Source: Austropuccinia psidii (lineage: Eukaryota; Basidiomycota; Pucciniomycetes; Pucciniales; Sphaerophragmiaceae). Taken from it: DNA of 64,000 nucleotides. The translations under genes and the position numbers were made by a program. The notes beneath the pieces were generated by a model. That model did not search any database. It was not told the DNA's origin and saw only the letters and a program-made list of their open reading frames with translations. This document shows, piece after piece, positions 12,141 through 22,637 of the stretch (within the stretch, counting starts at the first letter, position 1; each line of letters opens with the position of its first letter). The DNA lies in contig JALGQZ010000001.1 of NCBI GenBank assembly GCA_023105745.1, forward strand, positions 41,626,082 to 41,690,081, read 5' to 3'.

Positions 12141-13578
12141 TGTCAGCCTGTGACTCAAAACCAGAGCACAAGAATGACAGCCAAAATATCATAAACCAAT
12201 GGTATAGCCAAGATACCACCAAAACATGGAGCTGAGCCAAATAATCTCAAAAGGTATTAAACGAAAGAGGAAACGCACCTCTTTCTGAAAATATAAGTCC
12301 CATCACCATAGGACAAAGAATAACAAAGTTATTCCTACTCAAGGTTCTTTCTGAGCATAAACCTTAATTTTCACCTCTAATCTAAAATCTAGAAGGATAG
12401 TCTTAACCCCATCAAATGGGCACTCAAAATAAAGCTCTAAGGTGGGCTATCCAATGGTACCAGCCAAACTGAGCTAGCACCAATATTACTGGAGTTATGG
12501 TCAATTTCAGGCCAAATAAGGGTGAAGAAAACATTCACCTCTCATCTAACTTCTACAGTTTTAGTGTGAGATACTTGTAGTGGTTTTTTTGGGAAGAGCA
12601 CAACCAGGGCTACTTGATGGTGTCATCCACTTTCCCATATCTCAACTACAGCAGATGTTATGGGGCAAACAAGCTCAATACAGCTTTTTGCCTAAAATCA
12701 CGCATATTTACAAAAATCTTGTACATGGCATAACTTTGCCATATTAAATGATAACCATATCAAATAAGGTCCCATTGTGTAGAACACATGCGGGGCTACA
12801 CACCGGTTCAGCTTTGAGGTTGATATCTCAAGAACTGCCAAATTTATAGCTGTTTTAAGGTCAAAATCCCACATTCTGACCAATACAGCCTTACCATGGG
12901 ATAATATCCCATAACCATGAATATGAGGTGTAAAATAGACAAAGAAGCTTGTTTTTACTTCAATACCTCATATGTCAGTCAATACTGGGGTCCCATACAG
13001 TTTCTGTACAGCATATTACGCGTCATACACGTCAGAATCAGGCTGTGAGGTCCCCAGATGAAAATTTTCACCCTGTATTGGTGAAAACTGCCCATATGTG
13101 GTTTCAAAACCACATCTGAGCCCAATACAGCCTATACAGGCTGTTTGCAAACCACAAGCCAGTACTCGAGAGTGAAAAAATCTTCACTTCCTCTACGTGG
13201 AAAGGTCTAGCACCTTTTCCACCCCATTTCAGGATAAAAAGGAGGCTTTTCACAGCCAGAATTGTCTCCTCATCCTACTCTTGAATAACCTACATAGTAA
13301 ACTGTCAAAGACAGTTTTACTCTTGGTTAATAATCAGTTATAATTATAAATATTAATTATTGTAGTCTTTTATTATTGTAACCCAACAGATAAAGCTGCA
13401 CCCAGGGCTTTCAACAGCACTCACCACCACTATATCATATATAGTGAAGCCCTTTTAATCTTAAATTAAATCATCTTTGACCCTTATAAATCCTTTTTGA
13501 ACCATTTTTCCCGTGTCACAAACATAGTTAAAGCTGTACTTAGCCTATTTACACCTTTATCATAGTTTCATACTGACA
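12141..13578 (+). repeat. solo LTR of family C (1438 bp) in B reverse transcriptase
   Basis: Begins TGTCAGCCTGTGACTC and ends CATACTGACA, matching both LTRs of element C (19210-20644 and 58306-59740). It is flanked by a perfect 5-bp duplication, AATAA (12136-12140 and 13579-13583), and interrupts a reverse transcriptase frame. There is no internal region, so this is a solo LTR left by LTR-LTR recombination. A GATAAAAAGG box near 13234 is a plausible TATA-type promoter element. Confidence 0.92.
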
Positions 13579-14689
13579 AATAACAAGTATCCTGTTCCTC
13601 CTATGAATCAGCTCCTTGATGTATTTAATGTTTCTTCTATCTTCTTCAAGATTGATTTGTGTTGTGCATGTAACCTGCTCAGAATCAAGGAGGGTGATGA
13701 AGATTTGACAGATTTTAGAGCTAAATATGGCAGTTATGAGTACTTGGTTATGCGATATGGGCTCACCAATGCTCCTTGCTCCTTTCAAAATCTTGTCAAT
13801 GATATTTTTCAAGATCTCCTTGATGTTTATGGTGTGGTTTATTGGGATGACATTATGGTATTTTCAAAATCTGAAGAAGAAAATGTCACTCATGTGTCCA
13901 GTGTTCTTTCCAGGCTCAGAGCCAATAAAAATTCTGCTAAGGCCTCCAAGTGCCTATTCCCTGTTTCTAGTGTGGAATATTGGCATTATGTTGTTTCTTC
14001 TGAAGGCCTCAAGATGGACCAAGCAAAATTTCAGCAGATTCTGAATTGGCCACCTCCAAGAAACCTTGAGGATCTTCAATCTTTCCTTGGCTTTGCCAAT
14101 TTCTACTTCTGTTTCATCAAGAATTATTCAAAGAAAATCAGTTCACTCACCAGTTTCCTCAAGAAAAATTCCTGTTTTCCCCTCAAAGAGGAAGCTCTCA
14201 GTCAGTTTCATCAACTCAAAGAGGCTTTTACCACCATTCCAATCCTTCTCTACCCACCATTGTAGAGACCAATGCATCCAATTATGCCTTGGGTCCTGTA
14301 CTGAGTCAGGTCTCTGACTTGGGAAAACATCCCATTGTATTCAACAGCTGCAAGCTTATTCCAGAAGAGCTCAACTTTGAGATTAATTACAAGGAACTCC
14401 TTGGCATAGTCTGGTCTCTCAAGCACTGGAGGGCTTTTCTTCTTTCCCTAGTTCACCTTTTGAAGTTCTGTCCAATCACTCTTCCCTTCAATACTTCATG
14501 TCTTCAAAAGTTCTTCCTCGTCAGCAAGCCTGCTGGGCTGAATTTCACTTTTCAATCACTTACCTTCCTGGCCACCCAGCTACTCTTCTGGATGCTTTCT
14601 CACATTGGGACAATGTTTATCCAGAGAGAGCGGAGGATTTTATTGGCAAGAATCCAATGAACTTTCAACAGCTCATCAAGCAGGATTAA
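13579..14689 (+). pseudogene. reverse transcriptase C-terminus and RNase H of element B
   Basis: Resumes the RT after the solo LTR: YPVPP-like context, PPMNQLLDVFN, FFKIDLCCACNLLRI, GSYEYLVMRYGLTNAPCSF, VVYWDDIMVFS (Trp in the YxDD box, usually Leu) and FLGFANFYFCF. A stop at 14263 and a frame change lead to the RNase H part (FNSCKLIPEELNFEINYKE, LGIVWSLKHWR), and another frame change leads to TYLPGHPATLLDAFSHWD. At least two frameshifts disable it. Confidence 0.8.
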
Positions 14690-14919
14690 GTCCAACCTTC
14701 AAGATATTTGCATTCAAGGTGAAATCTTTTTCAAATTTGATTGATTGAATTCAGAAGGCTCTATTGCAAGACTCCCAGTACAGAAGTATGCTTCAAGAAT
14801 TGGGTAAAGGTAAATCTGTCCAAGATCATTCTCTTGATTCCTCTTCCCAACTTCTATTATTCAATGATTGGGTAGTGGTCCCAATGACCCCATAATTCAA
14901 GTCAGCATTTTTCAAAAGC

Positions 14920-16195
14920 ATCATGATTCTCCTACATCTGGACACCCTGGCCAAGATAAGACTCTCACACTAGTCAAGCGGGATTTACACTAGTCCTGCT
15001 TGACCCAATTAATCAAGGATTATGTCTCATCCTATCAATAGTGTTCAAGAAACAATAATATTCATCACAAGAAGTTTGGATTCCTCAAACCTCTTCCAAT
15101 TCCAAATAGTCCTTGGATTTGTTTTTAAATGGATTTTATCACTCAACTGCCACTGTCCAATTCCTTTGATTCAATTCTGGTCATAGTGGACAGGTTCTCA
15201 AAAATGGAGGTTTTTATTCCAAAAATGTCTTCAATCACTTCACTGGATTTGGCCCATTTATTTGTCAAGAATATCTTTTCAAAGAATGGCCTTCATTCAA
15301 GAACTGTAAGTGATAAAGGATCACTTTTTGTTTCTTCTTTTTGGACCAATCTTTGTCAGGAGCTCAGGATTTCAAGAGATCTGTCAACTGCTTACAATCC
15401 AGAAACTGATGGACAGACAGAGAGGGTAAATCAGATAATAGAACAGTACCTTTGGATGTATTTCAGTTATCATCAAGATTATTGGAACACCTGGCTCCCT
15501 CTTGATGAATTTTCTTACAATAACTTTCATCACTCTTCAACAAGAAAATCACCGTTTTTCACTGTTTATGGAAGAGATGCGCAATTTGACTCAGCTCACA
15601 TTATTCAGGATACTCCTGCTGGAAAGCTATCAACAAAATTCCAATCAGTACAACAAGATGTCAAGAGAGAACTTGATGTTGCAATAAACAGGTTTAAGAG
15701 GTATGCAGATAAAAGTAGAGCAAGTCAACCTGTTTTCAATCCTGGTGACATGGTATGGCTTTCTTCCAAGAACATCAAATCAACCAGACCCACCAAAACC
15801 TGTCTGGAAGATTGTTGGGTCCTTTTCCAATCTTGAAGAAAGTCAGTACTCATGCCTACCATATCAAGCTTGCATCTCAATGGAAATCCATCCATCCAGT
15901 CTTCCATATTTCCCTCCTTCAACCAGTCAAGACATCAACAATCCCAAATCGGCATCAAGAGCCTGCTACTCCAATCATGATTGAAGAAGAAGAGGAATGG
16001 GAAGTCTCTCAAATACTGGATTCAAAGCTCAAGAGAAGAAAATTATGGTACCTTGTGGAATGGAATGGTTTCAGTAAAAACCCAGAAAGATCCACTTGGG
16101 AACCAGCCAAAAACCTCAAGAATTGCCCTGAACTTGTCAAGGATTTTCATTATTTATATCCTGACAAGCCAGGCCCCAATTCTTCAAGACCTTGA
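14920..16195 (+). pseudogene. integrase and chromodomain of element B
   Basis: A damaged zinc finger region (SGHPGQDKTL, about 14936) is followed by the integrase core from 15129: MDFITQLPLSNSFDSILVIVDRFSK, TVSDKGSLFVSSFW and YNPETDGQTERVN, i.e. the D,D,E signature. GDMVWLSSKNIKSTRP ends that frame, which shifts near 15800. The last block has VFHISLLQP and a canonical chromodomain, EWEVSQILDSK..WYLVEWNGF..STWEPAKNL, at about 15996-16140. In chromoviruses this domain reads histone marks and guides integration. Because of the frameshift and upstream stops the copy is inactive. Confidence 0.85.
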
Positions 16196-16985
16196 TTTTT
16201 TATGGTCCTTGGTGGGGAGAGAAATTAGCAAAAGTAAGTCCTACTCCTGGTATGCCCCTTTAGGTGTATTCTACTCATTTCTGTTGTAAGCATCACCTTG
16301 GCCACTCTGTGAGCACTTTGCAATTTTGGACACAGATCTTGGGCCTGGCTTTCAACATCAAATTCCAATTTATGGTCATTTCCACTTGGGGCAATGGACC
16401 CTTCCTTTTCTTAATCCTTTTTTCCAAGTCATTACCTTTCAATACATTCTTTGATCAATATTCTTTAATTTATGGCACTGGTGGGAGTGGTAACTATCAA
16501 ACGTAAGTTCCTCTCCTGGTGTGCACTTCCCTGAGGGGTCTATAATCTTTCACAAAATTACCTTGGCCACTCTGTGAAAACCTGGAATCAAATCTTGTCT
16601 TTCCAGGTCCTTGGCCATCTCAAATCAACTTTCAATATCTGTGGTGAAGATTGGAATCCCCCTCAAGATTCTTTTTAATTTTATTTTTCTTTTCTCTTCC
16701 TTTCAAATCTTTCTGTTATCTTTCTCTCTTTATATTTTTCAAATTTCTTCTCTATAGCTCCTATGCCAACCTTTATGTCAGCTCATTCTTCAAAACATTC
16801 AAAGCAAAATGTCAAAAGAAGACCAAATGAACCTCATTTCATATTCCAACCTCTTTACCAGTCTTAAAACTCTTTTAAAGATTCAATACCTCTGAAATCC
16901 CTATGTCCAATCCATCTCAAAAGCCTCAACAGGTTTGTACCTTATATTGGTGCTCAGAAGCTCACCATTAATGGTAGGGGGTACT
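16196..16985 (+). other. 3' untranslated region of element B with internal duplication and polypurine tract
   Basis: About 0.8 kb between the chromodomain and the LTR. It holds a diverged direct duplication roughly 270 bp apart: GGGAG..AAGTAAGTCCTACTCCTGGT at about 16213 and GGGAGTGG..CGTAAGTTCCTCTCCTGGT at about 16485, each followed by CACCTTGGCCACTCTGTGA or a close variant. It ends in GGTAGGGGGTAC before the LTR, a likely polypurine tract. I see no coding frame in it. Confidence 0.55.
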
Positions 16986-18602
16986 GTCACAACCAGAAAT
17001 AATCACCCCCCTGAATGGGTGTTGCGGCAATTCTAGCCTGACCCAAGTTAGGGCCAATTGGCAATACCATATCATTTATGGCCAATTGCCCCCTCTCGTG
17101 CTCTATGGCCTCTAGGACATCTCAACTCTTCTCTGGCCAAATATGGCCTCAAACCTCATTTAAGGCCTCAGGCCATATCCTGCCTTCATTGGCCTCATTG
17201 GCCAATTCTCCAACTAACCAACCCCCAGGCCACTATCCTTGTTTTGGGGGCTGGGGGTCCTTTCAGTCTTCCAGGGGCCTATGGCCCCTCTAGCCACCAC
17301 CAGGGCCCTTGGCTCAACCCCTTATATTAGTGGTGTTTTGGCCTAAATTGCCTTTTTGGTCCATTTAGGCCCCCTACAGCCTCTCTGGCCCCTTTTTGGC
17401 CCGATTCCAATGAGGCCAAAAGGGACCAAGGGGGCAGCTCAGAAGCCCCCAAACCACAAGTGGGCCCACCTGAGGCAGTTTTCAACCCCAAAACCCAACC
17501 AACCACAAATGGCCAAAAACCACCATAGGACCCAAATTGGCCAAGAACCACAACTTGACCATAAATCAGTCCATGGCCTCTGGAAACCATCAGAGGCCAC
17601 AGATCAGCTCCAAGCAAGGATTCCCCTCCAGTTCAGGGGAAGACTCCCCTTTCCTCAATGCACTATGTACTCAAGGACCAGGAGTGGTGCATATATGGTA
17701 TAATATACCATTATTCACCATTTTTGCTTAGCAATCCAATGGTGACACTTTCAGGACCCAATTACGTGATTTGAAATCAAGTTCGAAATTCATCACCAAT
17801 TTCAAAAAAGGACTTCTCAGATATTAAGTCTGGCAATTCCCTGGCAGCTACAAGAATACCATTCAAGGATCTCAACCACCTGGCCCTGCAGAGGTTGGGT
17901 TGTCATTTTCTCATCAGGACTATTCTAAGGGCAATTCTCAGATGTTATCAATCTTTTCAATCATTTTATAGGCATCAAGTACTCAGCATTGCTTGGACAA
18001 CTCAATCGGTCCATACAGGTAGTAATCAGGCATCCTGTATGGCCTTGGCCTGATTGGGCCAATTCATATTCCACTGTGGGAATCCCGTCACACAGTTCAA
18101 TTCTCAAGATGGCCAGAAGTGTATAGGCCCAATTATTCACCTTTCAGGATCAACCTTTCAGCTTTTCACATATACTAGCCACCTTTCATAACCTGGGGAC
18201 GTTTTCCCCAGTTAATTAATATATATGATTTATTTTTATCCCTATTTTCTTATACCTTATTATAGTAAATACTGAGAATCTTAAGTCAGTCATTTTAAAC
18301 TTTTCTTCTTTTCCTATCACTGGATATTGGTGATCATATACTTTCCTAACTCCATTGTTCTTTCTGGCAGGTGGGAATGGTGAATTGAGGATTCATCTGG
18401 CTGGCTCTTTGGCGTTTGGCTTCTTATTATCTTGGCCATAGGCTTCCTTTTGTTTCGTTTTTTGGCATACTTGTCTTTTACTTTTATTTTTTGCTTAAAG
18501 AAATATATTATTCTTTTTTATTTATCATTTTGAAGCCCTCCAAGGGAATTCTTGATTCCTGAGTTCCAGGCCACTCTTACTTCCATAAGAGCCCCTGTGA
18601 CA
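16986..18602 (+). repeat. 3' LTR of element B (about 1617 bp)
   Basis: Starts TGTCACAACC after the polypurine tract. I place its end at CTGTGACA (18602), the inverted complement of the start, which is where an inverted family C LTR fragment begins. No second copy exists in the window to confirm the end. It is unusually rich in GGCC words between about 17040 and 17480; the open frames there are compositional. Confidence 0.55.
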
Positions 18603-19158
18603 TTTGCCCAAAAACTGTATGAAGCTTGTTTGCTCCAGATCCTTTGTTCTAGATGATATATGGGGAAATGGATGGCACCATCAGATAGCCCTGATTGTGC
18701 TCTTTCCAAAAGACCCCACTTTAGGTATTGCACACTAAAACTGTAGAAGTTAGATGCGAGGTGAATATCTTAACCACCCTTATTTGACTTTATTTGGGTC
18801 ATAACTTCTGTGATTCTGGTGCTAGGTCATTTTGGCTAATACCATTGGATAGCCCTGACTTAGACCTCCATTATGAATACCCATTTGATGGGGTTAAGCC
18901 TCTTCCTCTGTATTTTAGATGAGAGGTGAAAATTAAGGTTTATGCTCAGCAACAAATTTGAGCAGTAATAGCTTTGTTATTCTTTGTCCTATGATGATGG
19001 GTCTTGTCTATTTTGAAAGTGGTGAGTTTCCTCTTTCGTTTAATACATTTTGAGTTTATTTGGCTCAGCTCCAAGTTTTGGTGGTATCTTGGCTATACCA
19101 TTGATTGAAAATAGTTGGCTGTCATGCTTGTGCTATGGTTTTGGGTCACAGGCTGACA
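18603..19158 (-). repeat. truncated LTR fragment of family C, inverted
   Basis: On the minus strand it begins TGTCAGCCTGTGACCC at 19158 and matches about the first 550 bp of the family C LTR, ending opposite LTR position ~550. It is noticeably diverged. It lies head to head with the 5' LTR of element C, 51 bp away, forming a large imperfect inverted repeat. Confidence 0.75.
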
Positions 19159-19209
19159 CCTGCATAAATTAAACAGCCACTTCTACCAAGCCTAAAATAT
19201 GACATATTC
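19159..19209. other. 51-bp spacer at left edge of element C
   Basis: Unique-looking sequence between the inverted LTR fragment and element C. Its last five bases (TATTC) resemble TATGC after the 3' LTR (59741-59745), a target duplication with one mismatch. It is probably the left flank of the sequence that resumes at 59741. Confidence 0.45.
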
Positions 19210-20644
19210 TGTCAGCCTGTGACTCAAAACCAGAGCACAAGCATGACAGCCAAAATACCATAAACCAATGGTATAGCCAAGATACCACCAAAACATGGAG
19301 CTGAGCCAAATCAGCTCAAAGAGTATCAAACGAAAGAGGAAACTTACCTCTTCCTGAAAATATAAGTCCCATCACCATAGGACTAGAAATAACAAAGTTA
19401 TTCCTGCCCAAAGGTATTGCTGAGCATAAACCTTAATTTTCACCTCTCATTTAAAATCTAGAAGGAGAGGTGTAAACCCATCAAATGGGTACTCGAAATG
19501 AAGCTCTAAGCCAGGGCTATCCAATGGTACCAGCCAAACTGAGCTAGCACCAATATTACTGGAGTTATGGTCAATTTCAGGGCAAATAAGGGTGAACAAA
19601 ACATTCACCTCTCATCTAACTTCTACAGTTTTAGTGTGGGATACCTGAAGTGGGGTCTTTTTGGAAAGAGCACAATCAGGGCTATCTGATGGTGGCATCC
19701 ACTTCCTCATATCTCAACTACTGCAGAAGTTATGGGGCAAACAAGCTCAATACAGCTTTTTGCCTAAAACACGCAAATGTACAAAAATCTTGTACATGGG
19801 ATAGCTTTGCTATATTTAATGATACCCATATCAAATGAGGTACCATTGTGTAGAGCACATACAGGGCTACACACTGAACCAATTTTGAGGTTGATATCTC
19901 AAGAATTGACAAAGGTATAGCTGTTTTAAGGTTAAAATCCCACCTGCTGTCATATACAGCCTTACCATGGGATAATATCCCATAATCATGAATATGAGGT
20001 GTCAAATAGACAAAGAAGAATGTTTTTACTTCAATACCTCATCTGTCAGTCAATACTGGGGTCTTATACAGTTTCTGTACAGCATTCTACGCGTCATACA
20101 CGTCAGAATCAGGCTGTGAGGTCCCCAGATGAAAATTTTCACCCTGTATTGGTGAAAGCCGCCCAGATGTAGTTTCAAAACCACATCTGAGCCCAATAAA
20201 GGCTATACAGGCTGTTTGCAAACCACAAGCCAGTACTAGAAAGTGAAAAATCTTCACTTCCTCTACGTGGAAAGGTCTAGCACCCTTTCCACCCCATTTC
20301 AGGATAAAAAGGAGGCTTTTCACAGCCAGAATTGTCTCCTCATCCTGCTCTTGAATTCCTACATAGTACAACTGTCAAAAACAGTTATACTCTTGGAAAA
20401 TAATCAGGTATACTTTAAATTTAAGTATTGTAGCTTTTATTATTGTAACCCAACAGGTAAACGTTGCACCCAGGGCCTTCAACAGTGCTCACCACCACTA
20501 TTTCTCTATAGTAAAGCCCTTAATATCTTAATTTAAATCATTTATCAACTTTATCATCCTTTAAAAACTATTTTTACCATGTCACAGTCATAGTTAAAGC
20601 TTGTAAATACTCATATACACCTTTATCATAGACTCATCCTGACA
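19210..20644 (+). repeat. 5' LTR of element C (1435 bp)
   Basis: TGTCAGCCTG at the start and CCTGACA at the end, with the same length as the 3' LTR. It contains a GATAAAAAGG box near 20304 followed by a conserved CACAGCCAGAATTGTCTCCTC stretch, a plausible promoter/start region shared by all three full-length family C LTR copies here, and an ACGTGGAAAGG motif at about 20264. Confidence 0.9.
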
Positions 20645-21480
20645 TTTTGGGGGCCTGGCCGTGTTTTTTACTTATCCTTGGACCTTACAAGTAAGTTTTT
20701 CTCTTTTTTATCATTTATTGACACCTGTTTTACCTTTTTAAGCGTCATTTTCTCTTTAAATATATATTTTAAATATATTTTTTAATTTTTAAAATAAATA
20801 CTCATATATTATAGAGCATCTCTCACGTGGCTAATAACCACAAGACTAGTATTTTTGGCGTGTTTTATATATAAAAACACTTTAAGCCACTAATACAGTC
20901 TTAATTCTTGAGTGAATTAAGACAGCTCATACTGATAAACCAACAGTTGAGGCGTGTCTGGGCACATTGTTAACTCAATTGCCCTGTAATACACCATATT
21001 TTGACAGAGTATACTTGCTAATTACAAGTATTCTGTGAGATATTGGTATACAAACAGTATACCACATATCAGTAAGCTGTATTTTTGACGTGGAATTGTT
21101 AATTCAATTACATTGTAGTAATATACAAGCCCAGAGGCCATTCTTAGACGTGCAAAACCAGCCTTTTAAGAAGTCTTAACTGACATAAGCCCTCTTTTTT
21201 CCTGTTTGACTCAGTGAAAGAAAACTTTATACCACTTGAGACCCAGTCACAGGCCAACACACCAGTGACACCCTCAGAACCAGAGGGCAGCAAGGGCAAG
21301 GGAAAGGATTAGTGAAGGCCTCATTACAGCCAAAAAGTGGACACCAATAGCCACTCAGAGAAGTAGAAAACCACGAAACTCTGCTTCAATACAAGGTAAA
21401 CCAACCTTAACCACTTGTACAGGAAATATTACAATTATTAACCCAGTTGTAACTTCCAAAGGCAAACTGCCCAAGTCAGC
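20645..21480 (+). other. primer-binding-like site and leader of element C
   Basis: TTTTGGGGGCCTGGCCGTG at 20645-20663 follows the LTR directly and matches the site of family A. The rest is a leader with several ACGTG or GGCGTG motifs (about 20824, 20858, 21089, 21147). It is interrupted at 21483/21484 by the DNA transposon and continues at 42077. No convincing gene is seen. Confidence 0.6.
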
Positions 21481-21483
21481 AGA
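21481..21483. repeat. target site duplication AGA, left
   Basis: AGA directly before the left TIR, matched by AGA at 42074-42076 directly after the right TIR. Three-base duplications are expected for CACTA/CMC-type transposons. Confidence 0.8.
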
Positions 21484-21529
21484 CACCAGGGCGAATCTCG
21501 CGTCAATCGTCGGCGATTGACTTCACGTC
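21484..21529 (+). repeat. left terminal inverted repeat (46 bp)
   Basis: Matches the reverse complement of 42028-42073 with differences only at 21488 (A/G) and 21501 (C/T). It contains an internal hairpin: GTCAATCG and CGATTGAC around a 4-base loop (21502-21521). A further GTCAATCGTC word occurs just inside at about 21625, a possible subterminal transposase site. Confidence 0.92.
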
Positions 21530-22637
21530 GCACCGCGGTCAGTATAAAATCTTGCTTCAGTCGCGTTAGTGTCACTTTATAGTCACTGGATTTAGTGGGT
21601 CACGTCACGTCAGCGTCAAGACAACGTCAATCGTCACATGTGTCACATGAGAATGTCACTCAAAGCCCAAACCCATTTCAACACTATGCGCAACGTTCGT
21701 GTAGTTTCACCTCATTGGCTTCCGCCTCCCCGATGCTTAGCATGCTTACGCACCCGCACCGCCCTCCATCCGGATGAGACTCCGACACTGCCCGCCCCTC
21801 TCCGTCCTCACCACTCGCTACGCTTTCACACCCCCGCCCCTACCATCCTCACGCTTGTGTAGTACCCTCCCGACATGCCTCCAACAACGCTTACCATCCT
21901 TACGCTCATGTAGTGCCCTCCCGACATGCCTCCGACACAGCTTACCATCCTTACGCTCATGTAGTGCCCTCCCGACATGCCTCCGACAACAGTTACCCTC
22001 CCTCCCGACATTCTCCCGACACTGCTTACCATCCTTACGCTCATGTAGTGCCCTCCCGACATGCCTCCGACAACAGTTACCCTCCTCACGCTTCCGTATT
22101 ACATCCATATTGTACAGTACGGTGGCTTGTTGGCGTACACGATGAACGCAATTGCCGAAATATGCTGAGTGGCCTTCTCTGCCAACAGGACCTAAGGGGA
22201 TATTGGTCAGTATATTCACCATGTTGTGGCTAGGGTTTAAATCATGAGACTCACAAATTAAAACCTAATAAGTGGACTATTTAAGACAAGAATTGTGTCT
22301 CCTGTTTCGCCGACAAAACCATTTTATTTCATATCAATGAAATGAACACTTTGCTTAGTCCTTACCTCATGAGCATTGAATAGTTCAAAAGTTGACTTTA
22401 GTAGGTTTCTCACTAGTCAACTTTATTCAATGTCTCACAGGGAAGTGATTTCATTTGCATGATATGAAATAATTTGCAAAACATCGCCTCCTTCAATTTC
22501 CCGACAAATCGCATTTTGCACATGCCATTATTTTACTTGCACTTTTTTTCTTGAATTTGGATCTTTTATCCAAAAATTTTCAAACAAGTTATCAATCAAC
22601 TCGTCACCATCTATTTGCTTACTAAACTACCTCCGCG
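21530..22637. other. left subterminal region with 51-bp minisatellite
   Basis: GC-rich region inside the left TIR. CGTCA/TCACG words crowd 21530-21660. From 21842 to about 22115 a 51-bp unit (ACCATCCTTACGCTCATGTA, then GTGCCCTCCCGACATGCCTC) recurs at 21842, 21893, 21944 and 21995, then in partial form to 22079. Because 51 is a multiple of 3, long open frames appear on both strands here; they are repeat artefacts. The promoter of gene A should lie in 22200-22637. Confidence 0.75.
22117..22138. repeat. palindrome copy 1 (degenerate)
   Basis: GTACGGTGGC, five bases, then GGCGTAC. It is the most degenerate member of the set, in the left subterminal region. Confidence 0.5.

Larger units (their letters stand above)
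10059..18602 (+). mobile_element. Ty3/gypsy chromovirus B, decayed
   Basis: Internal region of a second gypsy family. In order it has a primer-binding-like site, gag, protease, RT (split by a solo LTR), RNase H, integrase, chromodomain, a long 3' region, a polypurine tract and a 3' LTR (16986-18602). No family B 5' LTR is present; a family A LTR stands in its place. The coding frames carry several stops and frameshifts, so the copy is dead. Confidence 0.8.

Noticed and set aside
17058..17731. Open frames of 60-115 codons on both strands
   Set aside because: GGCC-rich LTR sequence of element B; no similarity to each other or to known domains, and no splice or start context.
21595..22233. Several 60-134 codon frames on both strands
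   Set aside because: All lie in the 51-bp minisatellite and CGTCA-rich subterminal DNA. A unit length divisible by 3 keeps frames open on both strands.
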